A stretch of 64,000 bases of DNA from Eubacteriales bacterium (GTDB lineage Bacteria > Bacillota_A > Clostridia > Lachnospirales > Lachnospiraceae), in assembly GCA_030533315.1 (NCBI GenBank), contig JAUNJL010000003.1, forward strand, positions 25,222 to 89,221, read 5' to 3'. Under the pieces are notes generated by a model that saw nothing but the letters and a program-made list of their open reading frames with translations, made no database searches and was not told the DNA's origin. Every line of letters begins with the position of its first letter. The first letter of the stretch is position 1. Positions 19,045 to 27,097 of the stretch are shown here, piece after piece. The position numbers were made by a program, and so were the translations under genes.

Positions 19045-19165
19045 GGAGGCGGCGTATCTGCTTCCGTGGGCGAAGTCCTGAGAGCCTTCTTGGACCCGGC
19101 CTGTCTGAGCCGGTTTCTTCCATCGAAAAAGGCAGCCTCGTCAGGAACGAAAGCTGCCATTTTTG
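19045..19165 (+). ncRNA. Candidate structured RNA: four consecutive hairpins ending in a terminator-like stem
   Basis: Stem 1 is GGAGGCGG with CTGCTTCC (19045-19052/19058-19065, two G:U pairs). Stem 2 is GTCC/GGAC (19075/19092). Stem 3 is CCGGC/GCCGG (19096/19109). Stem 4 is GGCAGC/GCTGCC (19131/19153) followed by ATTTTTG. It begins just after the efp terminator and no plus-strand gene follows, so it is not an obvious leader. I do not recognise an RNA family and no convincing promoter is seen. Chance folding in G+C-rich DNA remains possible. Confidence 0.3.
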
Positions 19166-19295
19166 CATCCAGGATCATAAGAGAAAATGGAGAAATCCAT
19201 GCCTAAGGTGTGATACCAGCGGCAGGGGCCCCGTCACCGTCCACCTCTGCCCCTAAGCTCCGATGATACCCAAAAGTGTGCATAATCAACCATGA

Positions 19296-19661
19296 TCAAT
19301 GCTCATCCTCCCTGGGCCTGAAATACTCGTCCATGATCGGTCCGGCCATCTGCCAGAAACGCATCACCGGACGGATCGCAGTTCTGTTCAGGTCTATGTA
19401 GTAGTAATTTTTTGTGCCCTCGTGGCGCACGCTGATGATGTCTGCCTGAAGCAGTACCTTGAGATGATGGGACACAGAGGAACGGGAAACATGGCATCTC
19501 TGCTGAATGTCCCCGACGCGCAGACCCCCTTGCCCTTCTGCCTCCATCAGGGCAAGAAGGATTTCCTGACGAACTTCGTCACCTAATACGGTCATAATGG
19601 GCCTGGCCAGATTGTACGACTCAATGAGTTCCTGCTTCCGGCGCTTTCTTTCTTCGTCCAT
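19296..19661 (-). CDS. ArsR/SmtB family winged-helix regulator
   Basis: A 121-residue DNA-binding regulator. After a charged N-terminal helix comes PIMTVLGDEVRQEILLALM. The recognition helix lies in CHVSRSSVSHHLKVLLQADI, and the wing in ISVRHEGTKNYYYIDL. There is no clear metal-binding CxC motif in the recognition region, so the signal is unknown and may be non-metal. GGGAGGT lies just upstream of the ATG. It has a good promoter at 19724-19752, with GTTACA direct repeats nearby that could be its operator. No same-strand partner lies downstream in the window; the acidic secreted protein is divergent. Confidence 0.9.
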   Translation of the reverse strand: MDEERKRRKQELIESYNLARPIMTVLGDEVRQEILLALMEAEGQGGLRVGDIQQRCHVSRSSVSHHLKVLLQADIISVRHEGTKNYYYIDLNRTAIRPVMRFWQMAGPIMDEYFRPREDEH

Positions 19662-20054
19662 TCTTTACCTCCCGATGGTTGGTGTTGCAAATTCAATCAA
19701 CAGTTACATATTCCGTTACAAAGATTATAAAGGCTTAACATAAAGTTTGCAATATTGGTACAGTAAATCGAGACTATGAGGCGACCTTTTAACGCAGTTT
19801 TCGCCCTGTTTTTCCGGGGGGAAAAGGGTGGGAGAGAAGCGGAAAAGCCAGTCTCTCAGGCTGTTCCATCCGGCGGGGCGGGCGTGTCGTAAAAGGAAGG
19901 ATCCTGAAATTTTTTTGGGGATTTTTTGGAGAAAAAATAAGGAAGAATTTCACACTTTCGACACAGTTATCCGCTAAAGTAATAAAACAGACAAAAATTG
20001 CAGCAAGTAAAATCAGAGCAAAAACAAACAAAAAACAAGAAAGGATATCCGCAG
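19662..20054. other. Divergent intergenic region upstream of the acidic secreted protein
   Basis: The left part holds the ArsR promoter. The middle (about 19790-19890) is G+C-rich without a recognised motif. The right part is rich in T and A runs and may hold the promoter of the gene at 20055, for which TCGACA near 19959 is the best -35 candidate without a clear -10. No gene is seen. Confidence 0.45.
19724..19752 (-). promoter_or_regulatory. Predicted sigma-A promoter of the ArsR gene
   Basis: On the minus strand: TTGCAA (19747-19752), 17 bp, TATAAT (19724-19729). Two GTTACA repeats 12 bp apart lie at about 19703-19720, downstream of the -10, a plausible place for autoregulation. Confidence 0.75.
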
Positions 20055-20825
20055 ATGAAAAGAAGATACGCAGCGATCCTCCTTGGGGTCGCAATGACTA
20101 TGACATCCATGAATGCAGGCGTCGTTTACGCAGAGGAAGAGGAGGCAGAGCTGATGGAGGAAGAGCCGATGGAGGAGTATTATCTGGACGAGTACATGGA
20201 AGTGAATGGGATGGTCACGGAGGTGGGACCAGATTATATCACCATCGCCACCGGTTTTTTGGATTCGGAGGTTTCCTTGGGAGATCTGGACCTGGAGTCT
20301 CTTTTGGCGGAGGCCGAAGATGAGGAGGCGGACGAGGACGAGGAGGATGAGATCGTGCTGGACGTTTCCGAGGGTCAGGTGCTGGAGCTGGACGGGGTGG
20401 AAGAAACCTATGAGATTGATGAGTCCGTGCAGCTTTACCAGCTGGCGGAGCCCTACACGGACATCGAGGTGGCTGAGGTGGAGCTGGAGGAGGAATCCCT
20501 GGAGGATGAGGACGAGGACATTGCGGTAGACCCGGAAGAGGAGGAATTTACCATTTCCCTGGGAGACGAGGACGACGCCCTGGAAGAAGGGGAAGAGGAG
20601 GACTACGGTGATGAGGGAGAAGAGCTCATGGAGGAAGAGCTGATGGAGATGGAATCCATTCCCATCACCCTGGATGACATCCAGGCAGGGGACATCGTTT
20701 CCATCATCACCGAGGAGGACGGCACGGTCATCCTCACGGTCCTTCAGAAGGGCGATGTCCTGGAGGATGAGGAGGCCGAGGAGCTGGATGAGGATATGGA
20801 AGAAGAGGAGGATGAGGAGGAATAG
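20055..20825 (+). CDS. Secreted, extremely acidic protein of unknown function
   Basis: A 256-residue protein. The start at 20055 (AAGGA 9 bp upstream) gives a signal peptide MKRRYAAILLGVAMTMTSMN with likely cleavage after VYA. The mature part is dominated by Glu and Asp, with runs such as EDEEADEDEEDE and a final MEEEEDEEE tail, and has almost no basic residues. Between the acidic runs are short beta-like stretches: VNGMVTEVGPDYITI, GQVLELDGVEETYEID and DDIQAGDIVSIITEEDGTVIL. They look like one small beta-barrel domain split by acidic insertions. There is no wall-anchor motif. Binding of Ca2+ or cationic peptides is possible but unproven. It appears monocistronic. Confidence 0.75.
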   Translation: MKRRYAAILLGVAMTMTSMNAGVVYAEEEEAELMEEEPMEEYYLDEYMEVNGMVTEVGPDYITIATGFLDSEVSLGDLDLESLLAEAEDEEADEDEEDEIVLDVSEGQVLELDGVEETYEIDESVQLYQLAEPYTDIEVAEVELEEESLEDEDEDIAVDPEEEEFTISLGDEDDALEEGEEEDYGDEGEELMEEELMEMESIPITLDDIQAGDIVSIITEEDGTVILTVLQKGDVLEDEEAEELDEDMEEEEDEEE

Positions 20826-20861
20826 TCCTGGCGTCTGTGCCTTCTTCCCTGCATCTTTTTG

Positions 20862-20890
20862 TTGACTTGACAGGTGAAATTTGCTAGAAT
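20862..20890 (+). promoter_or_regulatory. Predicted sigma-A promoter of pfp
   Basis: TTGACT (20862-20867), 17-bp spacer, TAGAAT (20885-20890), 88 bp before the ATG. The same hexamers and spacing recur in front of ppdK. Confidence 0.85.
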
Positions 20891-20978
20891 TGTGCATTGT
20901 GAAAAGAATTAAGAAGAATGCGTGTAGCAGTTCAGCTGATTGAAGTGTTACGAAAAGCCGTTGTATAGGAGGAAGACC

Positions 20979-22256
20979 ATGGCGAAGAAAAGAAATATCA
21001 TTGTAGGACAGTCCGGAGGACCTACCTCCGTGATCAATTCCAGTTTGGCCGGTGTTTACAAGAATGCCATTGAGCGAGGCTTTGACAAGGTGTACGGGAT
21101 GCTCCACGGGGTGGAGGGCCTTTTAGACGAGCTGTATATCGACCTTTCCACCCAGATCCATTCTGAGCTGGACATCGAGCTCCTGAAGAGGACGCCTTCT
21201 GCCTTTTTAGGCTCCTGCCGTTACAAGCTCCCGGAGATCCACGAGGACAGATCCATCTACGAGCGTATTTTTGAGATCCTGAACAAGCTGAGCATTGATG
21301 CCTTCATCTACATCGGCGGCAATGATTCCATGGACACCATCAAGAAGCTTTCCGATTATGCGATCCTGACAGGGCAGTCCCAGAAGTTTTTGGGAGTTCC
21401 CAAGACCATCGACAATGACCTTGCCCTGACGGACCACACCCCTGGCTTTGGCAGCGCCGCAAAATACATTGCCGCAGCCACGAAGGAGGTAATTCGGGAT
21501 GCGGACGGCCTTACCTACAAGAAAAACTGCATTACCATCATGGAGGTGATGGGACGGAACGCTGGATGGCTCACCGGAGCCACCGCCCTTGCCAAGACCG
21601 AGGACTGCGACGGTCCGGACCTGATCTATCTGCCGGAGGTACCCTTCGATATCGACAAGTTTCTGGTGAAGGTGAAGGAGCTTCTGAAGAAGAAGGAATC
21701 TGTTGTCATCGCCGTTTCCGAGGGTATCAAGCTTGCGGATGGAAGATATGTCTGTGAGCTTGGCAGCTCCGACGATTACGTGGATTCCTTTGGACACAAG
21801 CAGCTTCAGGGAACCGCCACCTACCTAGCCAACTTCTTAAAGGCAGAGTGTGGCTGCAAGACCCGTTCCATCGAGTTTTCCACCCTCCAGAGGAGCGCAT
21901 CCCACATGGCCTCCCGGGTGGATATCAATGAGGCCTTCATGGTAGGCGGAGCCGCAGTGAAGGCGGCGGATGAGGGAGACACCGGCAAGATGATCGTGAT
22001 CGACCGGGTTTCCGACGATCCCTACATGGCGGCCACGGGCATTTACGACGTACACCGGATCGCCAATGAGGAGAAGACGGTTCCCAGAAACTGGATGACG
22101 AAGGACGCCACCTACGTGACCAAGGATTTCATCGATTACATCAATCCTCTGATCCAGGGAGATTACCAGCCCATCATGGTGAATGGCCTTCCCAGACATT
22201 TGGTGCTGAACGTTCCCACTCCCAGAAAGAAAAGAAAAAGCACAAACGAAGAATGA
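20979..22256 (+). CDS. pfp: PPi-dependent 6-phosphofructokinase
   Basis: A 425-residue phosphofructokinase that phosphorylates fructose 6-phosphate, most likely with pyrophosphate. The start MAKKRNIIVGQSGGPTSVIN has AGGAGG 6-7 bp upstream; an in-frame ATG 39 bp earlier is not supported. Two diagnostic positions favour PPi. GGND at residues 113-116 has Asp where ATP enzymes have Gly, and PKTIDND has Lys142 where ATP enzymes have Gly. The catalytic TIDND aspartates and a substrate region MGRNAGWLTG are present. The reaction is near equilibrium and can run in glycolysis or gluconeogenesis. The gene is followed by its own terminator, then ppdK. Confidence 0.93.
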   Translation: MAKKRNIIVGQSGGPTSVINSSLAGVYKNAIERGFDKVYGMLHGVEGLLDELYIDLSTQIHSELDIELLKRTPSAFLGSCRYKLPEIHEDRSIYERIFEILNKLSIDAFIYIGGNDSMDTIKKLSDYAILTGQSQKFLGVPKTIDNDLALTDHTPGFGSAAKYIAAATKEVIRDADGLTYKKNCITIMEVMGRNAGWLTGATALAKTEDCDGPDLIYLPEVPFDIDKFLVKVKELLKKKESVVIAVSEGIKLADGRYVCELGSSDDYVDSFGHKQLQGTATYLANFLKAECGCKTRSIEFSTLQRSASHMASRVDINEAFMVGGAAVKAADEGDTGKMIVIDRVSDDPYMAATGIYDVHRIANEEKTVPRNWMTKDATYVTKDFIDYINPLIQGDYQPIMVNGLPRHLVLNVPTPRKKRKSTNEE

Positions 22257-22309
22257 TCCGCATGGCATCTCGGGCCTCCCGTAAAAGGGCGGCCTGGGAC
22301 GGTCAAAGG

Positions 22310-22360
22310 GGCCGGAGCGATCCTCGAGATACAAAAAAAGGAGAGCGTCCGGCCTTTTTT
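22310..22360 (+). terminator. Probable intrinsic terminator of pfp
   Basis: GGCCGGA (22310-22316) pairs perfectly with TCCGGCC (22348-22354), followed by six T residues. The loop is long (31 bases). Confidence 0.65.
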
Positions 22361-22502
22361 CGTGCGGCTTTCCCTAAGCTGCGCCTGTTTCCGTCAAGGG
22401 ATCCCTGTGGGCAGGGGAAAGCCGGATCGGCCATCCTTTTTGGAATGTCTGAAAACAACGGCCTTATTGGGGAAAATCCTCCAATTTTTTACCAGAATGA
22501 CC

Positions 22503-22531
22503 TTGACTAATGGAAAAGAAATCTATAGAAT
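22503..22531 (+). promoter_or_regulatory. Predicted sigma-A promoter of ppdK
   Basis: TTGACT (22503-22508), 17 bp, TAGAAT (22526-22531): identical hexamers and spacing to the pfp promoter. Confidence 0.85.
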
Positions 22532-22597
22532 GGTTATGTGCGTATAAGAAACACGTTTTTTGTTTAAAGAACTAATAATTTAGGAGGAAAGTGTAAG

Positions 22598-25222
22598 ATG
22601 GCAAAATGGGTCTATATGTTTACAGAAGGCGATGCAACCATGAGAAACCTTCTGGGTGGTAAAGGCGCTAACCTTGCTGAAATGACAAACCTTGGCCTGC
22701 CTGTTCCCCAGGGCTTCACCATTACTACGGAAGCTTGTACTCAGTACTATGAGGACGGTAGACAGATCAACGATGAGATCATGGGGCAGATTATGGAAGC
22801 GATCGTGAAGATGGAGGGCATCACCGGCAAGAAGTTTGGTGACAAAGAGAATCCCCTTCTTGTTTCCGTTCGTTCCGGAGCCAGAGCCTCCATGCCTGGT
22901 ATGATGGATACCATCCTGAATCTTGGCTTAAATGAAGAAGTGGTAAATGTTCTTGCTGAGAAATCAAACAACCCCCGCTGGGCTTGGGATTGCTACAGAA
23001 GATTCATCCAGATGTATTCTGACGTAGTAATGGAAGTTGGAAAGAAATATTTTGAAGAGCTGATCGACCAGATGAAGGAGAAGAAGGGAGTAACCCAGGA
23101 CGTGGAGCTTACTGCCGACGACCTGAAAGAGCTGGCCATGCAGTTCAAGGCTGAGTATAAAGAGAAGATCGGAACGGATTTCCCGTCTGATCCCAAGGAG
23201 CAGCTGATGGGCGCTGTCAAGGCTGTGTTCCGTTCCTGGGATAATCCCCGTGCAAACGTATACCGCCGTGACAACGACATCCCCTATTCCTGGGGTACCG
23301 CTGTAAACGTGCAGATGATGGCATTTGGAAACATGGGTGACGACTGCGGTACCGGCGTTGCCTTCACAAGAGACCCGGCAACGGGAGAGAACGGCCTGTT
23401 CGGCGAGTTCCTGACCAACGCTCAGGGCGAGGACGTTGTGGCCGGCGTTCGTACTCCTATGCACATCTCCGAGATGGAAGAGAAATTCCCAGAGGCCTTC
23501 GTACAGTTTAAGAATGTTTGCGAGACCCTGGAGAAGCACTACAGAGACATGCAGGACATGGAGTTTACCGTGGAGAACGGCAAGCTTTACATGCTGCAGA
23601 CCCGTAATGGAAAGAGAACGGCTCAGGCCGCTCTGAAGATCGCCTGCGACCTGGTGGATGAGGGTATGAGGACCGAGGAAGAGGCGGTTGCCATGATCGA
23701 TCCCCGTAACCTTGACACGTTGCTTCATCCCCAGTTTGACGCTGCCGCTCTGAAGAAGGCCGTTCCGGTTGCAAAGGCCCTCGGCGCTTCCCCGGGAGCT
23801 GCCTGCGGTAAGATCGTGTTCACGGCAGAGGACGCCGTGGAGTGGGCTGCAAGAGGGGAGAAGGTGGTTCTTGTCCGCCTTGAGACCTCTCCAGAGGACA
23901 TCACCGGCATGAAGTCCGCCCAGGGTATCCTGACCGTTCGAGGCGGCATGACCTCCCACGCAGCGGTTGTTGCCAGAGGTATGGGTACCTGCTGTGTATC
24001 TGGATGCGGCGACATCGCCATGGATGAGGAGAACAAAAAATTTACACTGGCTGGAAAAGAGTATCATGAGGGAGACTTCCTTTCTCTTGACGGTTCCACC
24101 GGTAATGTATACGACGGTGTGATCCCCACTGTGGACGCCACCATCGCCGGTGAGTTCGGCAGGATCATGGGATGGGCTGACAAATACAGAACCCTGAAGG
24201 TTCGCACCAATGCGGACACCCCCGCCGACGCCAGAAAGGCTCGGGAGCTGGGAGCAGAAGGTATCGGCCTTTGCCGTACGGAGCATATGTTCTTCGAGGG
24301 AGACCGTATCGACGCTTTCCGGGAGATGATCTGCTCCGAGACCGTTGAGGAGAGAGAGGCCGCTCTGGAGAAGATCCTTCCTGAGCAGCAGGGAGACTTC
24401 GAGAAGCTGTATGAGGCTCTGGAGGGAAATCCTGTGACCATCCGTTTCCTGGATCCGCCTCTCCATGAGTTCGTTCCCACCGACGAGGACGACATCAAGA
24501 AGCTTGCAGACTCTCAGGGCAAGACCGTTGAGCAGATCAAGACCATCATCGATTCCCTTCATGAGTTCAACCCCATGATGGGCCACAGAGGATGCCGTCT
24601 GGCAGTTACCTATCCGGAGATCGCCAAGATGCAGACGAGAGCCGTGATCCGCGCAGCCATCAACGTTCAGAAGGCTCATGCCGACTGGAATGTTTGCCCG
24701 GAGATCATGATCCCGCTGGTAGGGGATGTCAAAGAGTTAAAATACGTGAAGAAGGTTGTTGTGGAGACGGCGGACGCCGAGATCGCAGCGGCAGGCGTGA
24801 ACCTGAAATACGAGGTTGGAACCATGATCGAGATCCCCAGAGCTGCTCTGACGGCTGACGAGATCGCAAAAGAGGCTGATTTCTTCTGCTTCGGTACGAA
24901 CGACCTGACCCAGATGGCTTATGGCTTCTCCAGAGACGACGCAGGGAAGTTCCTGAACGCTTATTACGATGCAAAGATCTTCGAGAACGATCCATTTGCA
25001 AAGCTGGATCAGACAGGCGTGGGCAAGCTGATGGAGATGGCCATCACCTTAGGCAAGCCGGTGAACCCCAACCTGCACATCGGCATCTGCGGCGAGCACG
25101 GCGGAGATCCCTCTTCCGTAGAGTTCTGCCACAAGATCGGCCTGGACTATGTATCCTGCTCACCCTTCCGCGTGCCCATCGCCCGCCTTGCAGCAGCACA
25201 GGCAGCGATCGCAAATAAATAG
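22598..25222 (+). CDS. ppdK: Pyruvate, phosphate dikinase
   Basis: An 874-residue dikinase that interconverts pyruvate + ATP + Pi with PEP + AMP + PPi. The nucleotide-binding N-terminus has LLGGKGANLAEMTNLGLPVP. The swivelling phosphohistidine domain has GGMTSHAAVVARGMG with His454. The C-terminal PEP/pyruvate barrel has CRTEHMFF and ICGEHGGDPSSVEF with Cys831. Length and Cys831 agree with the clostridial enzyme studied structurally. AGGAGG lies 10 bp before the ATG. Codon choice here is less G+C-biased than in neighbours (many CTT, GTT and GCT codons), as expected for a highly expressed gene. With pfp it supports PPi-linked glycolysis. Confidence 0.98.
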   Translation: MAKWVYMFTEGDATMRNLLGGKGANLAEMTNLGLPVPQGFTITTEACTQYYEDGRQINDEIMGQIMEAIVKMEGITGKKFGDKENPLLVSVRSGARASMPGMMDTILNLGLNEEVVNVLAEKSNNPRWAWDCYRRFIQMYSDVVMEVGKKYFEELIDQMKEKKGVTQDVELTADDLKELAMQFKAEYKEKIGTDFPSDPKEQLMGAVKAVFRSWDNPRANVYRRDNDIPYSWGTAVNVQMMAFGNMGDDCGTGVAFTRDPATGENGLFGEFLTNAQGEDVVAGVRTPMHISEMEEKFPEAFVQFKNVCETLEKHYRDMQDMEFTVENGKLYMLQTRNGKRTAQAALKIACDLVDEGMRTEEEAVAMIDPRNLDTLLHPQFDAAALKKAVPVAKALGASPGAACGKIVFTAEDAVEWAARGEKVVLVRLETSPEDITGMKSAQGILTVRGGMTSHAAVVARGMGTCCVSGCGDIAMDEENKKFTLAGKEYHEGDFLSLDGSTGNVYDGVIPTVDATIAGEFGRIMGWADKYRTLKVRTNADTPADARKARELGAEGIGLCRTEHMFFEGDRIDAFREMICSETVEEREAALEKILPEQQGDFEKLYEALEGNPVTIRFLDPPLHEFVPTDEDDIKKLADSQGKTVEQIKTIIDSLHEFNPMMGHRGCRLAVTYPEIAKMQTRAVIRAAINVQKAHADWNVCPEIMIPLVGDVKELKYVKKVVVETADAEIAAAGVNLKYEVGTMIEIPRAALTADEIAKEADFFCFGTNDLTQMAYGFSRDDAGKFLNAYYDAKIFENDPFAKLDQTGVGKLMEMAITLGKPVNPNLHIGICGEHGGDPSSVEFCHKIGLDYVSCSPFRVPIARLAAAQAAIANK

Positions 25223-25305
25223 GAGTTCTCTTTCCTTTGAATGCCCGCTTGGTTTCAGGGAAGGTGAAGCCTATCGAAAGGCTGACGGACAGTATTTGAG
25301 AAAAA

Positions 25306-25380
25306 ATCAAGGTCGAGATGCAGCCGTAAGGGTGCTTATGGATCTTGATGAAAACGGAATTACAAAAAGCGTATCATTAG
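25306..25380 (+). repeat. Left copy of 75-bp direct repeat
   Basis: Matches the right copy at 71 of 75 positions. In one frame both copies translate with the shared core VRVLMDLDENGIT, so the repeat may derive from the 3' end of a protein gene. It merges into a hairpin terminator. Confidence 0.9.
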
Positions 25381-25401
25381 AAATAGTGATACGCTTTTTT
25401 T
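25364..25401 (+). terminator. Intrinsic terminator at the left repeat
   Basis: A 13-bp stem AAAAAGCGTATCA/TGATACGCTTTTT with a 10-base loop and trailing T residues. It can stop ppdK transcripts before the islet. Confidence 0.9.
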
Positions 25402-25440
25402 GCCCCCAGAGAAGCATCGGAAATATCGCCTATTTTTATA

Positions 25441-25530
25441 ATAGTAAACTGCCCACTTGTTTGTTTTTGAGTGGGCAGTTTACTATTGACTTTCTATATA
25501 AAAATTGCATATAATATAGTAAAGTGCCCA
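25441..25530 (+). promoter_or_regulatory. Palindromic operator with a third half-site around the abiE promoter
   Basis: A perfect 17-bp inverted repeat, ATAGTAAACTGCCCACT (25441-25457) and its complement (25470-25486), is separated by 12 bases. The half-site recurs as ATAGTAAAGTGCCCA at 25516-25530. The right arm touches the -35 and the third half-site follows the -10. AbiEi antitoxins of the studied streptococcal system bind inverted repeats in their own promoter, so this is probably the AbiEi operator. Confidence 0.75.
25486..25515 (+). promoter_or_regulatory. Predicted sigma-A promoter of the abiE operon
   Basis: TTGACT (25486-25491), 18-bp spacer, perfect TATAAT (25510-25515), 57 bp before the abiEi ATG. 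Confidence 0.85.
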
Positions 25531-25571
25531 ACCAATAAATGAATTTGGGGTAATTAAGTAGAGGTGGACAA

Positions 25572-26180
25572 ATGCTTCATGAAAACGATATAAAAAATGT
25601 AAGAAAGCTATTCAATCGGCATCACTATATAATGACTACTGCCGAGCTTCTTGAAGCTAAGTTATACTATGCAGATATTAAACAGCTTTTAGATGAGGGG
25701 TTTATTGAAAGAATAAGACGAGGTTACTATCATTGGATTGAAAACTGCGAAACCAGAGAAATAGTTATCATCAATAGCTTGTTTCCCGATGCTGTTCTTT
25801 GTATGGAAACTGCTCTCTTTTATTATAAGTATAGCGACAGAAATCCTGCTGAGTGGAACTTCGCAATAGACAGGAATGTTTCAAAGCTCAGAACTAACAT
25901 TGATTATCCATTTATTAAAGCGTATCGTATGGAATCAGAGTTGGTTACGCTTGGTGAAACAACAGGTGAGATTGATTTCACAACAGTGCGAATTTATGAC
26001 CGTGACAGAACAATTTGTGATGTTCTGAAAAACATGAGTAAAATGGATAAAGAAATTTTCAACAAAGCAATACAAGGGTATGTTAATGACCCGAAAAAGA
26101 ATATACCAAACCTTATGGTGTATGCAAAAAAATTGCGTGTGCAGAAAAAGGTTAAAGAATTGATTGGAGTGTGGTTGTAA
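25572..26180 (+). CDS. abiEi: AbiEi-family type IV antitoxin and autorepressor
   Basis: A 202-residue protein with the AbiEi layout. The N-terminal winged helix covers about residues 1-60 (HHYIMTTAELLEAKLYYADIKQLLDEG). A central antitoxin domain contains INSLFPDAVLCMETALFYY, and the C-terminal part has RTICDVLKNMSKMDKEIFNKA. Family members repress their own operon and counter the AbiEii toxin without stably binding it. GAGGTGG is just upstream of the ATG. The stop overlaps the abiEii start (TAATG), so the two are coupled. Base composition is far more A+T-rich than the flanks. Confidence 0.9.
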   Translation: MLHENDIKNVRKLFNRHHYIMTTAELLEAKLYYADIKQLLDEGFIERIRRGYYHWIENCETREIVIINSLFPDAVLCMETALFYYKYSDRNPAEWNFAIDRNVSKLRTNIDYPFIKAYRMESELVTLGETTGEIDFTTVRIYDRDRTICDVLKNMSKMDKEIFNKAIQGYVNDPKKNIPNLMVYAKKLRVQKKVKELIGVWL

Positions 26181-27097
26181 TGGCAGATATAGCAGCTTCC
26201 GTTTTGGCAAAGCTGAGAAATAAAGCAAAGGCTTCTGGCATCAGCTATCAGCAATGCTTGCAACTATTTGTGCAGGAAGAATTTTTGAGAAAACTATCAA
26301 AATCTGGGTGTGAGGATACGCTAATTCTCAAAGGAGGATTGTTCATTTATACTTTGACTAATTTTGAAAGTCGAGCTACTATTGATGTTGATTTCCTGCT
26401 CCGTGGATATTCTAATTCAATAGATGATGTTAAAGATTTGATTTATAAAATCATCGACACACCTACTGGTAACGATTATATAGAAATGCAAGCAAAAGGG
26501 TTTGAAGAGATTTCTCCGCAAAGAAAATATCACGGTATCAGTACGCAGATTATTGCTCAGATAAAAAATGTACGTGTACCATTCAATGTTGATATAGGCG
26601 TGGGTGATATTATAGTCCCCCGTGCCGAAGAACGCACAATCAACACTCAGCTTCCAGACTTTGAAGCACCTGTAATCAAAACTTATTCTCTTGAAAGCAC
26701 TATTGCCGAGAAGTTTGACGCCATACTGCAACGCTTTGAGCTAACAGGTAGAATGAAAGATTTTTACGACATCTATTATTTGGCAAGGACTTTTGACTTC
26801 GATGGAGCAAAATTACAGGCAGCTATATTTGAAACCTTACAGCGTCGTGGCACTCCCTATGACAAGGACAGCTTTAAGCGTATTGTTGCACTTGCCGATG
26901 ATGAGGATATGCAGAAGCGTTGGAAATTCTTTTTGAAAACAATAAAAGATGATACGCTTGAGTTTTCTGTTGTAATCACTGGAATACAGACATTCCTTGA
27001 GCCTGTGTTTGAGGCAATAGTGAATGAGGATGATTGGCAAAGGCAGTGGAAATGTAATATGAACTGGACTAAAGATGAAAGGAGTTCTAATTTATGA
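26180..27097 (+). CDS. abiEii: AbiEii-family nucleotidyltransferase toxin
   Basis: A 305-residue DUF1814-type toxin with a polymerase-beta-like nucleotidyltransferase fold. Motif I is KGGLFIY (Gly52-Gly53), followed by the metal site IDVDF with Asp69 and Asp71. The C-terminal YSLESTIAEKFDAIL and RMKDFYDIYYLAR carry motifs III and IV. Related toxins transfer nucleotides to tRNA acceptor ends and block growth, giving abortive phage defence. I place the start at the ATG overlapping the abiEi stop rather than a GTG nine bases earlier. The stop overlaps the next start by ATGA. Confidence 0.9.
   Translation: MADIAASVLAKLRNKAKASGISYQQCLQLFVQEEFLRKLSKSGCEDTLILKGGLFIYTLTNFESRATIDVDFLLRGYSNSIDDVKDLIYKIIDTPTGNDYIEMQAKGFEEISPQRKYHGISTQIIAQIKNVRVPFNVDIGVGDIIVPRAEERTINTQLPDFEAPVIKTYSLESTIAEKFDAILQRFELTGRMKDFYDIYYLARTFDFDGAKLQAAIFETLQRRGTPYDKDSFKRIVALADDEDMQKRWKFFLKTIKDDTLEFSVVITGIQTFLEPVFEAIVNEDDWQRQWKCNMNWTKDERSSNL

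Larger units (their letters stand above)
18950..19295. other. Intergenic region between efp and the ArsR gene
   Basis: It contains the efp terminator and the hairpin stack at 19045-19165. A further AGGGGC/GCCCCT inverted repeat with a 19-base loop near 19234-19265 lies toward the ArsR stop. No open frame with a good start signal was found. Confidence 0.5.
22257..22597. other. Intergenic region between pfp and ppdK
   Basis: It holds the pfp terminator at 22310-22360 and the ppdK promoter at 22503-22531, leaving a leader of about 60 bases before ppdK. The middle (22365-22495) shows no gene or recognised RNA motif. Confidence 0.6.
25223..25571. other. Junction region between ppdK and the AbiE islet
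   Basis: In order: about 80 bases with no clear signal, the left 75-bp direct repeat (25306-25380), a strong terminator (25364-25401), a 17-bp inverted repeat (25441-25486), and the abiE promoter with a third half-site (25486-25530). The sequence becomes A+T-rich from about 25400. Confidence 0.8.

Noticed and set aside
19790..19890. Possible cyclic-di-GMP riboswitch upstream of the acidic protein
   Set aside because: A GGGTGGG and an AAAAGCC are present, but the core ACGCAAAGCC and the closing pairs of the class I fold are missing.
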